From positions 4,678,834-4,742,833 of the forward strand of contig JAQFVV010006270.1 of the NCBI GenBank assembly GCA_028023455.1: a stretch of 64,000 bases of DNA. Direction: 5' to 3'. This DNA is from Epiperipatus broadwayi. Taxonomy: Eukaryota > Onychophora > Udeonychophora > Euonychophora > Peripatidae. How positions within the stretch are numbered: position 1 is the stretch's first letter; every line of letters begins with the position of its first letter. The position numbers were made by a program, and so were the translations under genes. Shown here piece after piece: positions 34,241-46,776 of this stretch. Below the pieces are notes generated by a model, which ran no database searches, had not been told where the DNA came from, and worked only from the letters and a program-made list of their open reading frames with translations.

Positions 34241-34995
34241 TTATTACTAATCTTTCTATGAATAGGAGAACGCCATAAGTTCCCAAAAGCTCTAAGCAGT
34301 ATTTAATTTATAGAAATACCAAGCTTCTCTATGGTTGCCTATAAGCGCACTTATTATATTTATTACATTCCTTATAGAAGACGTAAAAACAGTTAACGTC
34401 ATTAAATATACATTTGAATAAATTTGATTATTATTAAATAAAAATTTTAATTGATTTGACAATCTATATCAAATGGAAAATAGTTTCCTTAAAAAACATA
34501 AAATAATTTTTAAATATAAATTTCAATTAACTTGATTATCTACATATAAAAATATCTTAGGGTTTTTATATATTTTAATACATTGAAAAATCTGAGTTAT
34601 TTAATTAAAGCAGCTTAATAAATACATTAATTACACATTAATAATATATTTATTAATTGGCCTTATTTCTTAAATTAAAAAAAATTGTTTCAAAAAGATT
34701 AAAAATTTTAATAAACAAATGTATTTTTTTTAATTTATCAAACTAAATAAAATAATTTAAAATTAATATAAAATGATTACATAATTTTAAATAAGAAACG
34801 AGCCCAATATTTCAAAAGAATTTAAAATTTCGTAGAGCATTATTAAACTCCGTATAGGAGTTAGAAATTCCTTTGTTAAAAACAAATTTGTTAGTAAAAT
34901 ACTTTAGCAATATTATAATAATTAAGTGCAACAAATTGACCTTTCACTAATTACAAAATGAGGGGAGGGGATTTTTAATCAATTTAGTTATTGGA
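34241..34995. other. AT-rich non-coding DNA
   Basis: Nothing recognised. Confidence 0.5.
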
Positions 34996-35149
34996 TTAGA
35001 AACAATGGAGCCAATAAATACAAAGAATAAAAACGGTATGCGGTGCACTGTGACTTCTTATTCAGAATCAGGAATTTCTCAGCCACTATGCCCAGAAAAA
35101 CATGTTAGCCACTGTACCTTCCCTTTCCATTGCTCCATTCCATTTCCAC

Positions 35150-35420
35150 AACATAATCTTTGTGAATTCCATGGTCTTTATATCTAAATCTCCTTTATCT
35201 TTTCCCAAACCCAGCATAAAAACCAAGAACCCACTTTCTGTATAATCACTGTTTATATTTATTCTTCCACAACTTCATTTTTTGTACCCTTTCTGCTTTC
35301 AGGCATTTACATTCAATTAATAGATACCTAATATTTTCTATGCCTTCCTTATCCAACTTGCAGACTAAATCACCCAAATTTTTTCATTTATGTGTATATT
35401 CACGTGTTGCTAAAGATTCT
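35150..35420 (-). pseudogene. LINE ORF2 C-terminal Cys/His region
   Basis: Reads VCKLDKEGIENIRYLLIECK and then FLVFMLGLGKDKGDLDIK on the minus strand. It is homologous to 28088-28354, but the second Cys of the first pair is Asp and the His is Tyr, so the zinc site is damaged. Confidence 0.7.
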
Positions 35421-35468
35421 GTTCGAGCCTTAAACAATAAACTACTTTCCTTGCTATATTATCATAAA

Positions 35469-37360
35469 TTAACTCACACTCAATATTCTGTTTACTTCTA
35501 TATATATATTTAAACTCTTTTTAATCTCCATACTAGTTCTCCATATCTTCAACTCCCTATTTTTCACTAATGCTTTTATTCTTCTATTCCATTCCTTGCC
35601 ACTATAACACTCAACAATTCTACTAACACAATCATCCCACCTTTTGCACAAGTATACTGACATAAATTCTTTATCCAAATTTTCTGCATACCATATTACC
35701 TTTCTCACCCATCTTATTGCCTGCCCTTTACTCATAACTCAATTAAATACTATTTTGGCTATTTTCTTATTATCCATAAACTGCAATTTACTGAACATTT
35801 TCATTTTGTTTTTTGTTCTCATATAAAAACTTGACCATCCCATTTCTCCTTGAATTGCCTCCTTTGCTGTCCACACATCTGCATCTAGTGCATGCCTTCC
35901 TACTTCTCTTTGTACTTTTTCTAAGTAATCTAACACTCTTTTACTAACACATAACTCATCGTTACCTGCCACTCTTTCCATACAATTCTAGCTACATCAT
36001 ATTTATTATATGAAAACATTGTTAATTTCTTTATCAGCCCCTTTCTTTTCTTTGTTTCGTTTATCAATTTTTTCTCCCATTAATCCACGCAATTTCTCTA
36101 ATTACTTAAGTTCCCAAATAGTTATACTTATCCACCACACTTAACTTTATATCCCCCAATAAAAATTCTTTTGTCTTCCCTTTCCCTAGTATTAATCATC
36201 ATTACTTTTGATTTTTCTTCACCAAACATAATCCCCATCCCTTTACCCACCTTTGCACATGTCCTCAGCATAACCTCCATGTCTTCTCTTCTTTCTGTGC
36301 ACAAAAAGACATCATCCACAAATAAAAGACCTGATAATGTATATACTCCTTTACTACCAATTAATGGTATCTCTACCCTCTTCCTAATCTTTCTATTACT
36401 CAACCCATTTCTCTCAAATACAACAAAACAAAATAGGTGACATAGGGCATCCTTGCCTTAGCCCCACCCATTTTTAACTTCAACTGATTCCATATTCCCT
36501 AAATGATATGTATAGTAATTATTTTCATATAATCTCTTAACAATATCCACTACAGCTCCATCCATTCCCAAATTTACTAAACTTAGTCATAATCCATTTT
36601 TATTTACTTTATCATATGCCTTCTCTATATCTATAAAATTTCATATATAACTGCCCATCTGTATTTCTACTCATACTTATAAGTTGTATAACTACAAATA
36701 AACTATCTCCTATACACCTATCCAATTGAAAACCTCCTTGCATTTCTTTCACTATATTATTTTCTTCCATTCATTTTGCAATCCTTCCAGCTACCATAAA
36801 TGCAAAAACTTTATATAACACTGACATTACCACTATTGGTCTATAATTGCTTAAATTTCTATGGTCCTTTCCTTACATAGTAGCCTTACTCTTGTATTAC
36901 TCAAACTATCTGAAAAATCTCTCTTTTGTGTCATTTTACTAAAACATGATAATAGGTTTAATTGTGCATTATGTCTTAAATTCAATACCATCTCTGCTGC
37001 CCATCCATCCAAACCTCTTGTCTTGCCACTTTTTAATTTCTTCCCTGCTTCATTCAGTTTATATTCTGTGAACGTAACATTTCCATTACTATATGCTTTC
37101 ATGTTTGTTGTCACTCTGTCATTCACATCTAACATCTTTTCTATATCCATTACATACTTATTTAAGATGGTCTCTAATTCTTCTCTAGAGCTAAATTCTA
37201 TTCTCTCATCATCTAGTAATACTATTTCTCTCTCCCCTACATTCTTTCTTTTAATGTATTTCCAAAAAATTTTACTCCCATCTCTTCCATTTTTATTAAT
37301 ATTCTCCAGCAATTTATTATTCAGTTTCATTCTCTCTCTAAAATTATCTATTTTAGCCAA
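35469..37360 (-). pseudogene. LINE reverse transcriptase domain, broken into several frames
   Basis: Across frames on the minus strand: KIFWKYIKRK and GLDGWAAEMV (N-terminal RT, about 37300-36990), NYRPIVVMSVLYKVFAF (about 36840), QGGFQLDRCIGDSLFVV (about 36745), GLRQGCPMSPILF (about 36450), then LSGLLFVDDVFLC (36403-36128 frame, residues 24-36), the FxDD catalytic motif, followed by thumb and connection sequence to 35469. Both Asp of FVDD are kept. The enzyme would make cDNA at the nicked target. Open frames on the plus strand here are antisense shadows. Confidence 0.85.
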
Positions 37361-37545
37361 CTTCTTTTTTTAAAAAACACTTTTCCCATTTAACATTAAC
37401 ATCTTTTTCACTTTATTTTTGTTTTTAATAGCACACTTATATTCTCTGCATGCTTTTTTTCTCTTTTATACTTTTGTTAACTCTCACTTTCCTATTACTT
37501 TTAATCTTCTGAATATTCTCACCTAAAATCCTATTTGACACTTTT

Positions 37546-38340
37546 CTATTTTATCACACCAGTCCTTATATTCATCCCTAACCAACTCTCCATGGTTTCT
37601 TCAACTTTTATTTTATATTCTTTTAACTTATTCTTAACATTCATTCGTGATCTACATCTTTTACTGTCCTTACTACTTTTATTTTCTATCACATTACTAA
37701 CCGTTTCTATTATAAAGAAATTATGATCACTATTACATACTCTCTCTTTATTATCAAACACTTTAATTTTCCGTACTTTATTCTTTCCTTCTTTCTCTAC
37801 TAATAAATAATCTATTGTGTGAAATATGTTATTTCTAGACCATGTGTGCTGTCTCTCATAAATATTTGTCAAATTTCCAATGTTCAAATTCACTCTCTGA
37901 CAAAAAAATTTCAAAAGCTGTCCATTCTTGTTATTTACATCATCAATATTTTCAATATGCCCATTCATATCCCCTAATGCCATTAGTCTAATTCCCATTT
38001 TTTTGAAACACTGTATATTCTTAATTAGGCATTCATACATGCTACTGTTCCACTCCATTATAGTTTGACTATCTCCAGTGTCTATATATATTATAGCCAC
38101 CATCCATTCTTGTCTTCCTAACCTTATCTCAAACCACAAATGTTCTTGACATTTAACAGTGTTTAAATATTTTTTTGACATAACTTCTATACCACTACCC
38201 CTTTTTTCTTTTCTATTTATACCCTGCCATACTAAGTCTTCCAGTTAGGTTCTTCTTCTTCTCTTAGATGTGTTTCCACTACTGCTAGTACCTCAAACTC
38301 TTCATTTTTAATTACTTTGCTTAATTTCAGCCATTTTTCT
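37546..38340 (-). pseudogene. LINE apurinic-type endonuclease domain
   Basis: The main open frame 38181-37546 shows the later APE motifs: GDMNGH (residues 70-75), HTWSRNN (111-117), TIDYLLV (122-128) and SDHN (151-154). The first motif, VVETHL with the metal-binding Glu, lies upstream in another frame near 38290. The domain nicks DNA to prime reverse transcription. All the signature residues are present, but the frame is broken between the first motif and the rest. Confidence 0.85.
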
Positions 38341-38589
38341 GGTCTCCTACCATTTGCATATTCAAATATCTCATTTTAACAATTGCTTCTTTCCTAACTA
38401 CTCTTTTATAAATTCTTTTGACTCTTTCTTCTCCATGACATTTATAAATAACTTTCTTACTATTAATTTTACAGGTCCATTCCCTCTCCATGTCTACATT
38501 TACATCTAAATCAGCTACCCTTTGTTTATGCCTAACAACCTGACCATTCTTCTTCTTTCTGATAACACTGTAATTTAAAACCCCACCCC

Positions 38590-39620
38590 ACTTTAAAAGT
38601 TTCCTGAACTATATTCTCTATAAATCAAACTCCCTAATACTTCACTTCCTTGTTTTGCTAAGTGTGATCCATTTTTACTATATAACTCCCTCTTACTAAT
38701 AAAAAAATTCCCCAACCTTCCACAAACATCCTATCATTTCTCTCACACAATTTTTTCAATCTAATTTATAGAACATGCTTATTGTCAAATCTTGGTAATT
38801 ATCCAACTATTCCTACTCTTCCTTTAATCTTACTCAAATTCCTAATCATGGCTCTAACGAATTATTTGTCCCCATCATAGATACACATCTCTACTCCCTT
38901 GTTTTTTTACCTTATCTGTAACATCCTTAATTCTAGCTCCAAGTAGACATATTCTTACATACCTCTTTCTATTTTCCCTTGCAATTATATTGCCACATTC
39001 TCTAATTAGTGACTCTCCTATCAATACTGAAACATAATTTACTTTTTCTACTTCATCTTTAACATTCTCTTCCACTTTATCATTCCTATTCAATAATTCC
39101 TTTATCTGCTCACCCATAGTCTCTAATAATTTTAATTTTGCTTCTTCTACATCCTTTACCTCTTCCTCTATCTTACTTATTCTTTGGCTATCCATCTCCA
39201 TTGCATTACCTATTTTCTTCCTCCATATCTCTTATCACTCCACTAAAACATACTCTGTCCTATATTCCTCAACTACATTTTGCTCCATTTCTCCTGACTT
39301 TCTCTTTAAGTTATCTACACATAGAAACTATTTTTCCACCTCTTTTATCACATTTATACACTGTCTACATAATCATAAACCTGTTACATCCTTCCATCTT
39401 ATTTAAGCATTTCAAATGATAATCCTCATCACATATGGTACACTTACTGCAGTATGCCTAATTTCTTTCCATCCATTATATATGCATTTTGAGATACAAA
39501 TACAATCCATATTCCTTATTTTTCAAGTCCCCTACTCTATATCTAACTTTATGCTTCCTCTCTTACTCTTCAAATCCCTTTATACAAAAGGAGAAATCTT
39601 TACATTCTTTCAATGGTGAT
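38590..39620 (-). pseudogene. LINE ORF1: PHD-like finger, coiled coil, SGNH esterase
   Basis: At about 39530-39380 the minus strand gives a Cys/His-rich stretch (DCICISKC, then YCSKCTICDEDYHLKCL) resembling a PHD finger. The open frame 39201-38875 begins with a heptad-rich acidic coiled coil (residues 1-54), followed by IGESLIREC (residues 61-69), the GDS-like block I with the catalytic Ser. After a frameshift come MGTNN (about 38872-38861, block III), LPRFDNKH and finally SHLAKQGSE (about 38667-38641, block V with the catalytic His). Block V normally reads DxxH; here the Asp position is changed. It is a decayed esterase ORF1 of the CR1-like type. Confidence 0.75.
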
Positions 39621-39654
39621 CGATAAACACGTGTTTTCTAACCTTAGGCCTCAA

Positions 39655-40000
39655 AACATTATTTTCTTTCTCAAATAAATCACTTTTAAATTAAAAAACT
39701 TTTTAGTAGCAAAATTACTAAAAACCAACTAATCTTACATACAACTTAGTTATGAAACCTCCTTACAGTAACACCCGCACAACAAAATTTTTATTTATTT
39801 CTATATTTAAAATGGCATAATGAAACACTTTCTGAACATTATCAATATTATTCTCGATTTTTCCAAATCCAATTAAAACTATCTCTCTTGACCCCAATTT
39901 TTTCTCCACATCCACACAGTAAGCACACAATGTGTATAGCTATAACTTTTTTGATGATAATCACAAAAAATCTAAACTTTTAACTTATCTTGCAGATTAC
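39655..40000. other. AT-rich non-coding DNA
   Basis: Nothing recognised beyond the LINE 5' edge. Confidence 0.5.
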
Positions 40001-40004
40001 AGCA

Positions 40005-40273
40005 GCCACATCAGCACAGCAAGTCAAAGTAGCAAACTCTCCACCCAATAGTGCTACCTGGTGCAAGCCAAAATAATCAATGGGTGATAGAAAGTTTGTG
40101 TATAAAATCCCTATCTAATGCCTACTCATCTAATATCCCCAGACTAGACTAGTTCCTAGCATACATTGATTACTATGGCTTCCCCTGGGTGGCACTACTG
40201 TTTAGAGAGTTTGCCGTTGTTTTAACAGTTTGGCTAAGGATTGGAAATGGTAATCATGTGATGTTTTAGTGGA
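40005..40273 (-). mobile_element. Hammerhead-family element, short degenerate copy
   Basis: Contains GCAAACTCTCC, a GTGCAAGCCAAAATAATCAA block, AAAATCCCTATCTA, CTACTCATCTAATATCCCCA and, at the right, the 5' terminus CATCACATGATTACC (minus). The ribozyme region is reduced to CTAGGAACTAGTCTAGTCTG (minus), so no core remains. No clear TSD. Confidence 0.65.
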
Positions 40274-40279
40274 TTTACA

Positions 40280-41195
40280 CATAAAAATGGCCTTACTTTT
40301 CAATTGTATATGAAGGTCTGTAATCTCTATACTTACAAGAATATGTGCACACTCATTATTGGGTCATCAATACTTATGTATATGTTGTGAAAACTGATAA
40401 CAATTGCTATGAATTACTATTATTAAACTATAATGGATAATCAAATGTATATATCTAGACTGTGAAAAAACATTTTCTTTACTTACTTTCTTCCTGATTA
40501 AATAAAATCCAGTTGCAGCAAATCTAATTGGTTAAAACTAAATAAACTTGAAATGTTAGACTTCATAACAAACTAATGAAATATAAACTGTTGTGTGTAT
40601 AAACTTTGATATTTTGATTAATATAAACATTCAACTTTTGTATCTGTCTCCACATATCTCGGAAATTTACAGTTAACTTAGGATATAATCTTTTAATATG
40701 ATTGGCTATTGTGATTAGGCGAAAAAAAGATTTGGCAAAAATCACACTTAACTCAGATTTCAACTGGACTATAAACTCCATTAATTATTTTCTAAAATGC
40801 AACCTAAGTAAATAATTATCTGAAAATTTCTGTATTTATAAGAATGTTGCAATTTAATGGATTTTATCATCTTAAGTCACCATAGCAACAACTGATATAT
40901 TTACAACCTACTAAAAGCCTTAAATTTCTTACTTGTTACATTAATAGTCCCAATCAAGATCGGCTGACCATCTTCAGTTCAAATTTGTGGTTTGAAGTTA
41001 TAATAGTGACTGCAGACTACAAAAGCCACTCAATTGCTGAGTTAAACCAAATGAAAATAGTTGATATGTATTTTACTTGTCAGTGATATAACAGTTGTCA
41101 ATGCAATTATGTCATACTGAAGTATACAAATCCATTATCAATTAAATTGGCAGACTAACCTTGGATAAAATTGGCAAGAAGGTGGTGTTGCATGG
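40280..41195. other. AT-rich non-coding DNA
   Basis: Nothing recognised. Confidence 0.5.
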
Positions 41196-41199
41196 CTTG

Positions 41200-43390
41200 T
41201 GCTTAAAACAATTAAGAACAGAATGGCAAAATAGTACTCTGGTCAACCCCAAGGAAGGCTTGGGCTCATTAGACTTTTAAAAAGAAGTGAGGAAGATTAT
41301 GAAAAGTAATGAAAAAGATATTTGTGCCAGGTTAGTAATCACCTAGATAAACATTGATCACGTGACAATCCTTATTCATTTAGGGTAGGATTAAAAATTG
41401 GATACTGCAATCTAATTCAATAACAGATAAATAGTGTAGAAAGTAAAGATATATTGGAACTGTGAAAAGAAATGAGAATTGGTACATGGCGAGATTCATA
41501 GATCAGGAAGTAGAGAAGAATTAGAAAAGATATTTGTAGATTGGTAGAAACAAAACATGTACAGATAGGAGATTACAGCATAATAGATGGTTAATTGTTC
41601 TATTGTCAGGAAAAGATGAAAAACATCATCATGATATGGTCATGTGGATACACAAGAGATATAATTGAGCAATAGTAAAAGATGAGCAAATAAATAGTTC
41701 ACCTGAAGGCTTCTCCAATGGATGTGGTAATGGCACAATAATATGCACCCCTGATAATAGCAACATATGAAGATGATATGAAATATTGCTGTCAGTTAAC
41801 CAGAAATGGAAAAATAAAGATATCCAAAATGATATTTATACTAAAGTTGGTAAAAAAAATGGTGAAGTGTCTGGGTGACTGTAAATCTTATCAAAATCAA
41901 ATTTCTAAAATAAAAAATAATATAGTTTTTTCATATATAAGGTTCCCACATTATAAGATATATATGGACATCATCAAATGGTATGACTAGAAATCACATT
42001 AAATTACATCAAATTTGACAGCGATATAGTAAAGAAGTATTTAGAAGTACAAATATATCCAGAAGCTAATCTTGATATAGATCATTAGCTTGCAAACATA
42101 AAGATTAAATTACACAATATCAGGAAGAATATTGTTAAAAGACTGAATATAAATGACATAGTAATAACAGATTATCAGAATATATTTTCATATTAACAAA
42201 GTTGTTTTAAATGCCTCACTGAAAGCTGTGATATAGAATGGCAATGGTAATAATTAAAAATTTAACATTAGAGGGCGCTAGAAGTTACAGGAAATGAAAA
42301 AAAATAAGAATGGCTACTTGGTTAATAGTAGAACCAAGAAAAATGATTGATGAAAAAAGAAGGGTCAAGAATCATGATCCAATAAAGTATAAAGAGTTGA
42401 AATGAAGGTATAAAACAGAGAGATATTGAACAAAGTAGAGTATAAAAAAAACTTATGCATAGAACTTCGGAGGCAAGACATATGTAGTAATACAAAAAAA
42501 AATATTTTATGAAAAAATTTAAAAAGGAAAATAAAGCGGGAAGACGGTGGATTACTTGAGAAAAGGTGTTTCAGTTGATGAATTAAGTTTGATAAAGACA
42601 AGTTCAAAGATCCCACAATAGTATACCAGATAAGAATATTAATTACCACCATTAATGGTAAAATAATAAGTCATATCAAAGACAGCTATTGGGAAATCAC
42701 CAAGACCAGATAAAGCATGAACAAAATTATTTTAAAAAAAGGGATTTAATTATAGATAGATTGATCGTGGCTGTATGGGAGAGTGGAAATTGGCCTGAAA
42801 TTTTTTTTGAAGCAATATTTATGCCAATACTAAAGAAATCTCAGTCAATGTGATAAATAAACTTTAATGGCTTTAGTTTCATATACCAGCAAGATAATGT
42901 TGAGGATAGTATTTGAACAGATAAAGATGAAATGAGAATTAGTGTAGTAGCAAACAGGCTTTAGATTATATGAGAAACAAAAGATTGGAAACTCATTTAA
43001 ACATTAGTCTCAATAAGATCAGATAATTCCAATAAATACTTTACCTCTGTTTTATAGATTATCAGGAGACTTTTGATGTAGTATGTCATGACAATCTTTG
43101 AATAAGAACATTGAAAATGGCATATCCTTCACATTTGTTACAGTTATTGTCATCCTTACATAGAAAACAAAAAGGCAGAAAGAAAATAGCATAATTCAGT
43201 TTGGTTTCAAGTGAATAAAGGCATGAAACAGGACTATGTTTCATAATATTTGTAGACTATTATAAAAAAAATGTCAGTGAGAAAAGCTTTAGATAATTTA
43301 TAGAGAGAATGCTGTATTGGAGGAATACAAGAAGCTTTTGATATGCAAGTCATGGCAACATTAGAAAAAGAACTAATAGTATTTATGTTT
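41200..43390 (+). pseudogene. RTE-type LINE: endonuclease and RT N-terminal two-thirds
   Basis: The plus strand across many frames follows RTE order. MRIGTWRDS (about 41473, compare 'MRIATWNV'), VETKHVQIGDYSIIDG (about 41530), a VMAQxYAPL block (about 41740), DHxLANIKIKLHNIRK (about 42080, end of the endonuclease), DLIIDRLIVAVWESGNWPE (about 42740), a QTGFR-like block (about 42950), then YLCFIDYQETFDVVCHDNL (about 43050, RT block with the first catalytic Asp) and LLQLLSSLYRKQKGRKKIA (about 43140). It stops near 43390, before the C-terminus. Heavily mutated. Confidence 0.75.
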
Positions 43391-43516
43391 AACTAGTTTT
43401 AAAAAATATATTCTTTCTCATGCCACCAATTTAAATAAATTTTATTTTTAGTGTTACTTATATTAAGCTATGCTTAATTTAAAGTTTACATATTAAATCT
43501 TATTTAATTATTACAG

Positions 43517-43760
43517 TCAAGATGTTAAAAGGGAGATGCTGCCTCCACTCTTGTATAATTGTTTATTAGTTTAATAATTACTAAATCTATATTCTATCTG
43601 GCTGATAAATTAATTTCACTCTGAATTACCAACAGTGTTGACAAAGGTAGGCTTATAAACATCAGAGTTCCAAGATTAGGTGGATTTATTTTATTCTTGA
43701 CCCTTTGATCAGCATGTAGTGCTTTTTTAATTCATAACCCGAGAAATGGTGATTTACTCC
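43517..43760. repeat. Tandem duplication, copy 1 (262-bp period)
   Basis: TCAAGATGTTAAAAG, CTGATAAATTAATTTCACTC, TGAATTACCAAC, GCTTATAAACATCAGAG, ATTCTTGA.CCTTTG and TGATTTA all recur in order at 43779-44000. It may belong to the adjacent gypsy remnant. Confidence 0.8.
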
Positions 43761-43778
43761 TTTTGTTTATATATTCTA

Positions 43779-44000
43779 TCAAGATGTTAAAAGAGAGCTG
43801 CCTTATATAATCGATTATGAGTTTAAAACTCTTAAATGCTATATTCCATCTGGTTGATAAATTAATTTTACTCTGAATTACCAACTCGTTGGCAAGAGTA
43901 TGCTTATAAACATCAGAGCTACCGACATTCTATTCTTGATCCTTTGTTCAACACTTAAGAGTACTTTTAATTCACAGCCTGTTAGGAGGGTGATTTATAC
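43779..44000. repeat. Tandem duplication, copy 2
   Basis: Second copy of 43517-43760, about 85% similar by eye, with a deletion near CGACATTCTATTC. Confidence 0.8.
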
Positions 44001-44049
44001 ATATTATACAACTATCACTGTAGACTTAGTATGCTAATAAAACAATGTT

Positions 44050-44490
44050 GCAAATAATCTTTTTTGTACATTAGAAATCTCCATTCTCTTAAATGGTGGT
44101 TCCCACTTGGCCATTCAACTCAGAATGGTACAAAGGAGTATAAACATGCCATATTCATCCTAAAATAGTTCTCTTTTGTCATTGAAATCAGTTTATTATC
44201 AGAAGCAATAGTTTGGGATAATCCATAATAAGCAAAAATGTTATTGAATTTTGCCTACATTTTTGATTATTTTTGTAGGGTTCAACAAGATCATGTTTTT
44301 GTTGCCTTTGACATTGAAATATAATTTTTTGATGGGAATTTTGCCAATGATTGACATGCTATAATCCTTCAATATATATTTTTTACATCTGGCTATTTAA
44401 ATTCGGCCAGCAGACATCACATCATGCTAGAGCTTTAGTTTGCATTATGCCTCCCTTCCTTTAGTCTAATAAATTAAAGTCTTTTTTTTT
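44050..44490 (-). pseudogene. Ty3/gypsy-type integrase fragment
   Basis: The minus strand, broken by stops, shows the end of the zinc-binding domain (KALA..DV.WPNLNSQ, about 44430-44380) and a late catalytic-core block (TPLYHSELNGQV, about 44110-44070) just before the end. These match the order of an LTR-retrotransposon integrase. It is related to but separate from the copy at 47830-49325. No LTRs were identified. Confidence 0.6.
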
Positions 44491-44870
44491 TTTGCCCTCA
44501 AACAATATTATCACCCTATCTTCCATCAGAATATAGCCTCTATTGATTTCTAAGCATTCTCAGACTTTCCAAAAAAAAACTAATGATAACTGCTCTATGG
44601 GCTAACCTACCTTTTTTAATCCAAAGCATCTGTAGCTAGAATTCTTTATTAAATAAAACCAAATATTTAATTATTGATAAGAAATAGTTATTTAGATGTC
44701 ATTAACTAGATAGTAAAACCAAAAAGTATAAATTCTCATTATCTAGTTTAGTGAATATTTTCTTCTACTTTATGTATTCTCTGTTAAAAAATATGAGAGA
44801 GCCTTCTTTAGTCAGCAATAGGTTCTTTAGAAGCTGCTTTTGTTCTTTTACATAATACAAAAAAGAAGTT

Positions 44871-44967
44871 GTCAAGCGTTGGTGGCCTAGCGGTTAGCAT
44901 AGCTGCCTTTCAAGCAGTTGGTCTGGGTTCGCTTCCCGGTCAACGCTTTGACACATGAAAAAAAATT
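44871..44967 (+). mobile_element. tRNA-derived SINE with tRNA-Glu-like cloverleaf
   Basis: 44875-44948 folds as a tRNA: acceptor CGTTGGT/GTCAACG (7 pairs with two G-T), A box GGCCTAGCGGTTAG, anticodon arm GCTGC-CTTTCAA-GCAGT (loop anticodon TTC, Glu), T arm CTGGG-TTCGCTT-CCCGG. It is followed by CTTTGACACATG and an A-run, the tail shared by the other SINE copies. The shared tail and multicopy nature argue against a functional tRNA gene. Confidence 0.8.
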
Positions 44968-44969
44968 AA

Positions 44970-46328
44970 AGATTAAAATCCTGCTCATCGACCATTAAAT
45001 TTAGAAACTAAGAGAAATAATCACATATCTTTAATTAGCTAAAATTTGTGAAGTTGTCTATATTAATTTTGGTGAATGTCAATAATTCTGAAAGTAGGTT
45101 CATAATTTAAAAATATTTGAAACTGGCTATATAATAATGCCTGTTTATATAATTCCACTATGTATGTATATTATAATATTGTTAATATATATACACATAT
45201 AAAACTCGGAATATATATCTATTTACATTCTCACATTTTACGTTATCTTGACTTTGTGATCTCAAAGATTATTGTATAAATATATCAATTGCAAATTCCA
45301 AACGTTTGAAAGTCAACCTGTATTTTAACACTAAGTTTTATTTTAATAGCTTGAGGGTTTTTTCATTACTTTTCATACTCAAGTTTAGTTAAGAAAAGTT
45401 TATTTCTGATTACGAAGTTTCTGCAATAAATTGTAGAGTGCTTTTGTTCTTATAATTTCAATTACTATTCATATTAGACGATTATGAATAGTTGCAACTT
45501 AACTACTTACGTAATAATTCATTAAAAACATAACGAAATCATCATTTTTACAAATGTTAATAAAAAATTATAATATTTTACGATTATATTTCTGTTATCA
45601 TTTATTGTCTTATTTATAATATGTGAGTAATTAATGATTAGCTACATTCAACAGTTATGACTTTAAAGTTGTGCATTGGTTCCGGGAGTGAAGCAAACCA
45701 TAGACATTTGCTATGATAATAATATTCTACGAATTTATAAAAATTAATACGATTTTGAAGGTCTTTAAATACATATCTATTGTACTTAATTACTTACTGA
45801 ATTTAATTTTTGAATCAATATATTTCTAAAATACTATTTTGTACATGCAAACAACAGAATTAACGTTCTAAGACACAAGTTATGCACGCACAGATACATG
45901 AAGAGAAATAATTGACTTATTTTAAATTAAAAGTGATTGATTTAAATAAAATGTTCAATTTAAAGTCTTGTTGTTTTTGTTTTTTTTTTTTTGTAGTAAA
46001 AAGAGAAATTACTTAACAAGCGAACGATGGATAAATTTTGATTCACAAAGTAAGCTTACAACATATCAAATATTCTTTAAACAAATCGAGAATGAACAAG
46101 TAAAGACTAGATTTTAATTTCATTATTAATTTAGCTAAATTTCCAAATCATACTCTCTTCTTAATTTTTAGATATTTAATTTTTGAATCGAAGCTTAAAA
46201 GATAATGACTGACAAGTTATTATTTCTTTAATGAAATATACGTCACTGAAATCGTATTAACATCTAATTTACTTTTTCTTCTAAGTTTAACAAAACTTGT
46301 ACATGTAGTAAATATTAATAAGCTCATA

Positions 46329-46363
<35 letters not shown>

Positions 46364-46765
46364 ATTAATTTTATATTTTATGCAAAGAGAATATTGAAAT
46401 TTTATTGTTAAAAAAAAAGATGTTATTCCTGCATAAAACATTATATAATTTAACAGATATAGCTTATATATATATATCCACTAATAAAAATATATCAATT
46501 CTTTTGTTCTAATATACATTTTGTGTTCATATTTAAAGCAGTCCACTGTAAAAACTATCATCTAAGGATATAACAATGTATATTTAATATTACTGTTCTT
46601 GCTGTAATTTCATTTAGGTCATATAGCTCTTCATACTTGCTATGTATAGTGAAGCTAAATCTGAATTTTTTAAGGGTTTTATTATACAATGATTAATACA
46701 TGACTGAAGGATAACATCACTTAACAATTATGGAGTTTATCCACATTGCATACATAGATCCAGAA
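44970..46765. other. AT-rich non-coding DNA with a CA microsatellite
   Basis: No gene. An uninterrupted (CA)n run lies at about 46329-46359 and creates the artificial CVCVCV frame at 46220-46441 on the minus strand. Confidence 0.6.
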
Positions 46766-46776
46766 AATAACAAGAA

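Larger units (their letters stand above)
35000..39650 (-). mobile_element. Near full-length, decayed APE-type LINE
   Basis: A 4.6-kb non-LTR retrotransposon on the minus strand, in order: ORF1 with PHD-like finger, coiled coil and SGNH esterase (39620-38590), ORF2 endonuclease (38340-37546), reverse transcriptase (37360-36128), C-terminal region (35981-35469) and Cys/His motif (35420-35150), then a 3' UTR ending near 35030. Many frameshifts and stops show it is inactive. The truncated family member at 28080-28470 confirms the 3' end. ORF1 proteins with PHD and esterase domains are known in CR1/L2-related LINEs, so that group is the best guess. Ends and TSD were not resolved. Confidence 0.85.

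Noticed and set aside
36861-37373. 170-aa open frame on the plus strand
   Set aside because: It is exactly antisense to the LINE RT frame and has low-complexity Ser/Leu composition.
44875-44948. A tRNA-Glu gene (good cloverleaf, TTC anticodon)
   Set aside because: The same sequence with the same non-tRNA tail occurs four more times; it is the head of a SINE.
46220-46441. 73-aa frame with a CVCVCVCVC run
   Set aside because: Created by the (CA)n microsatellite.
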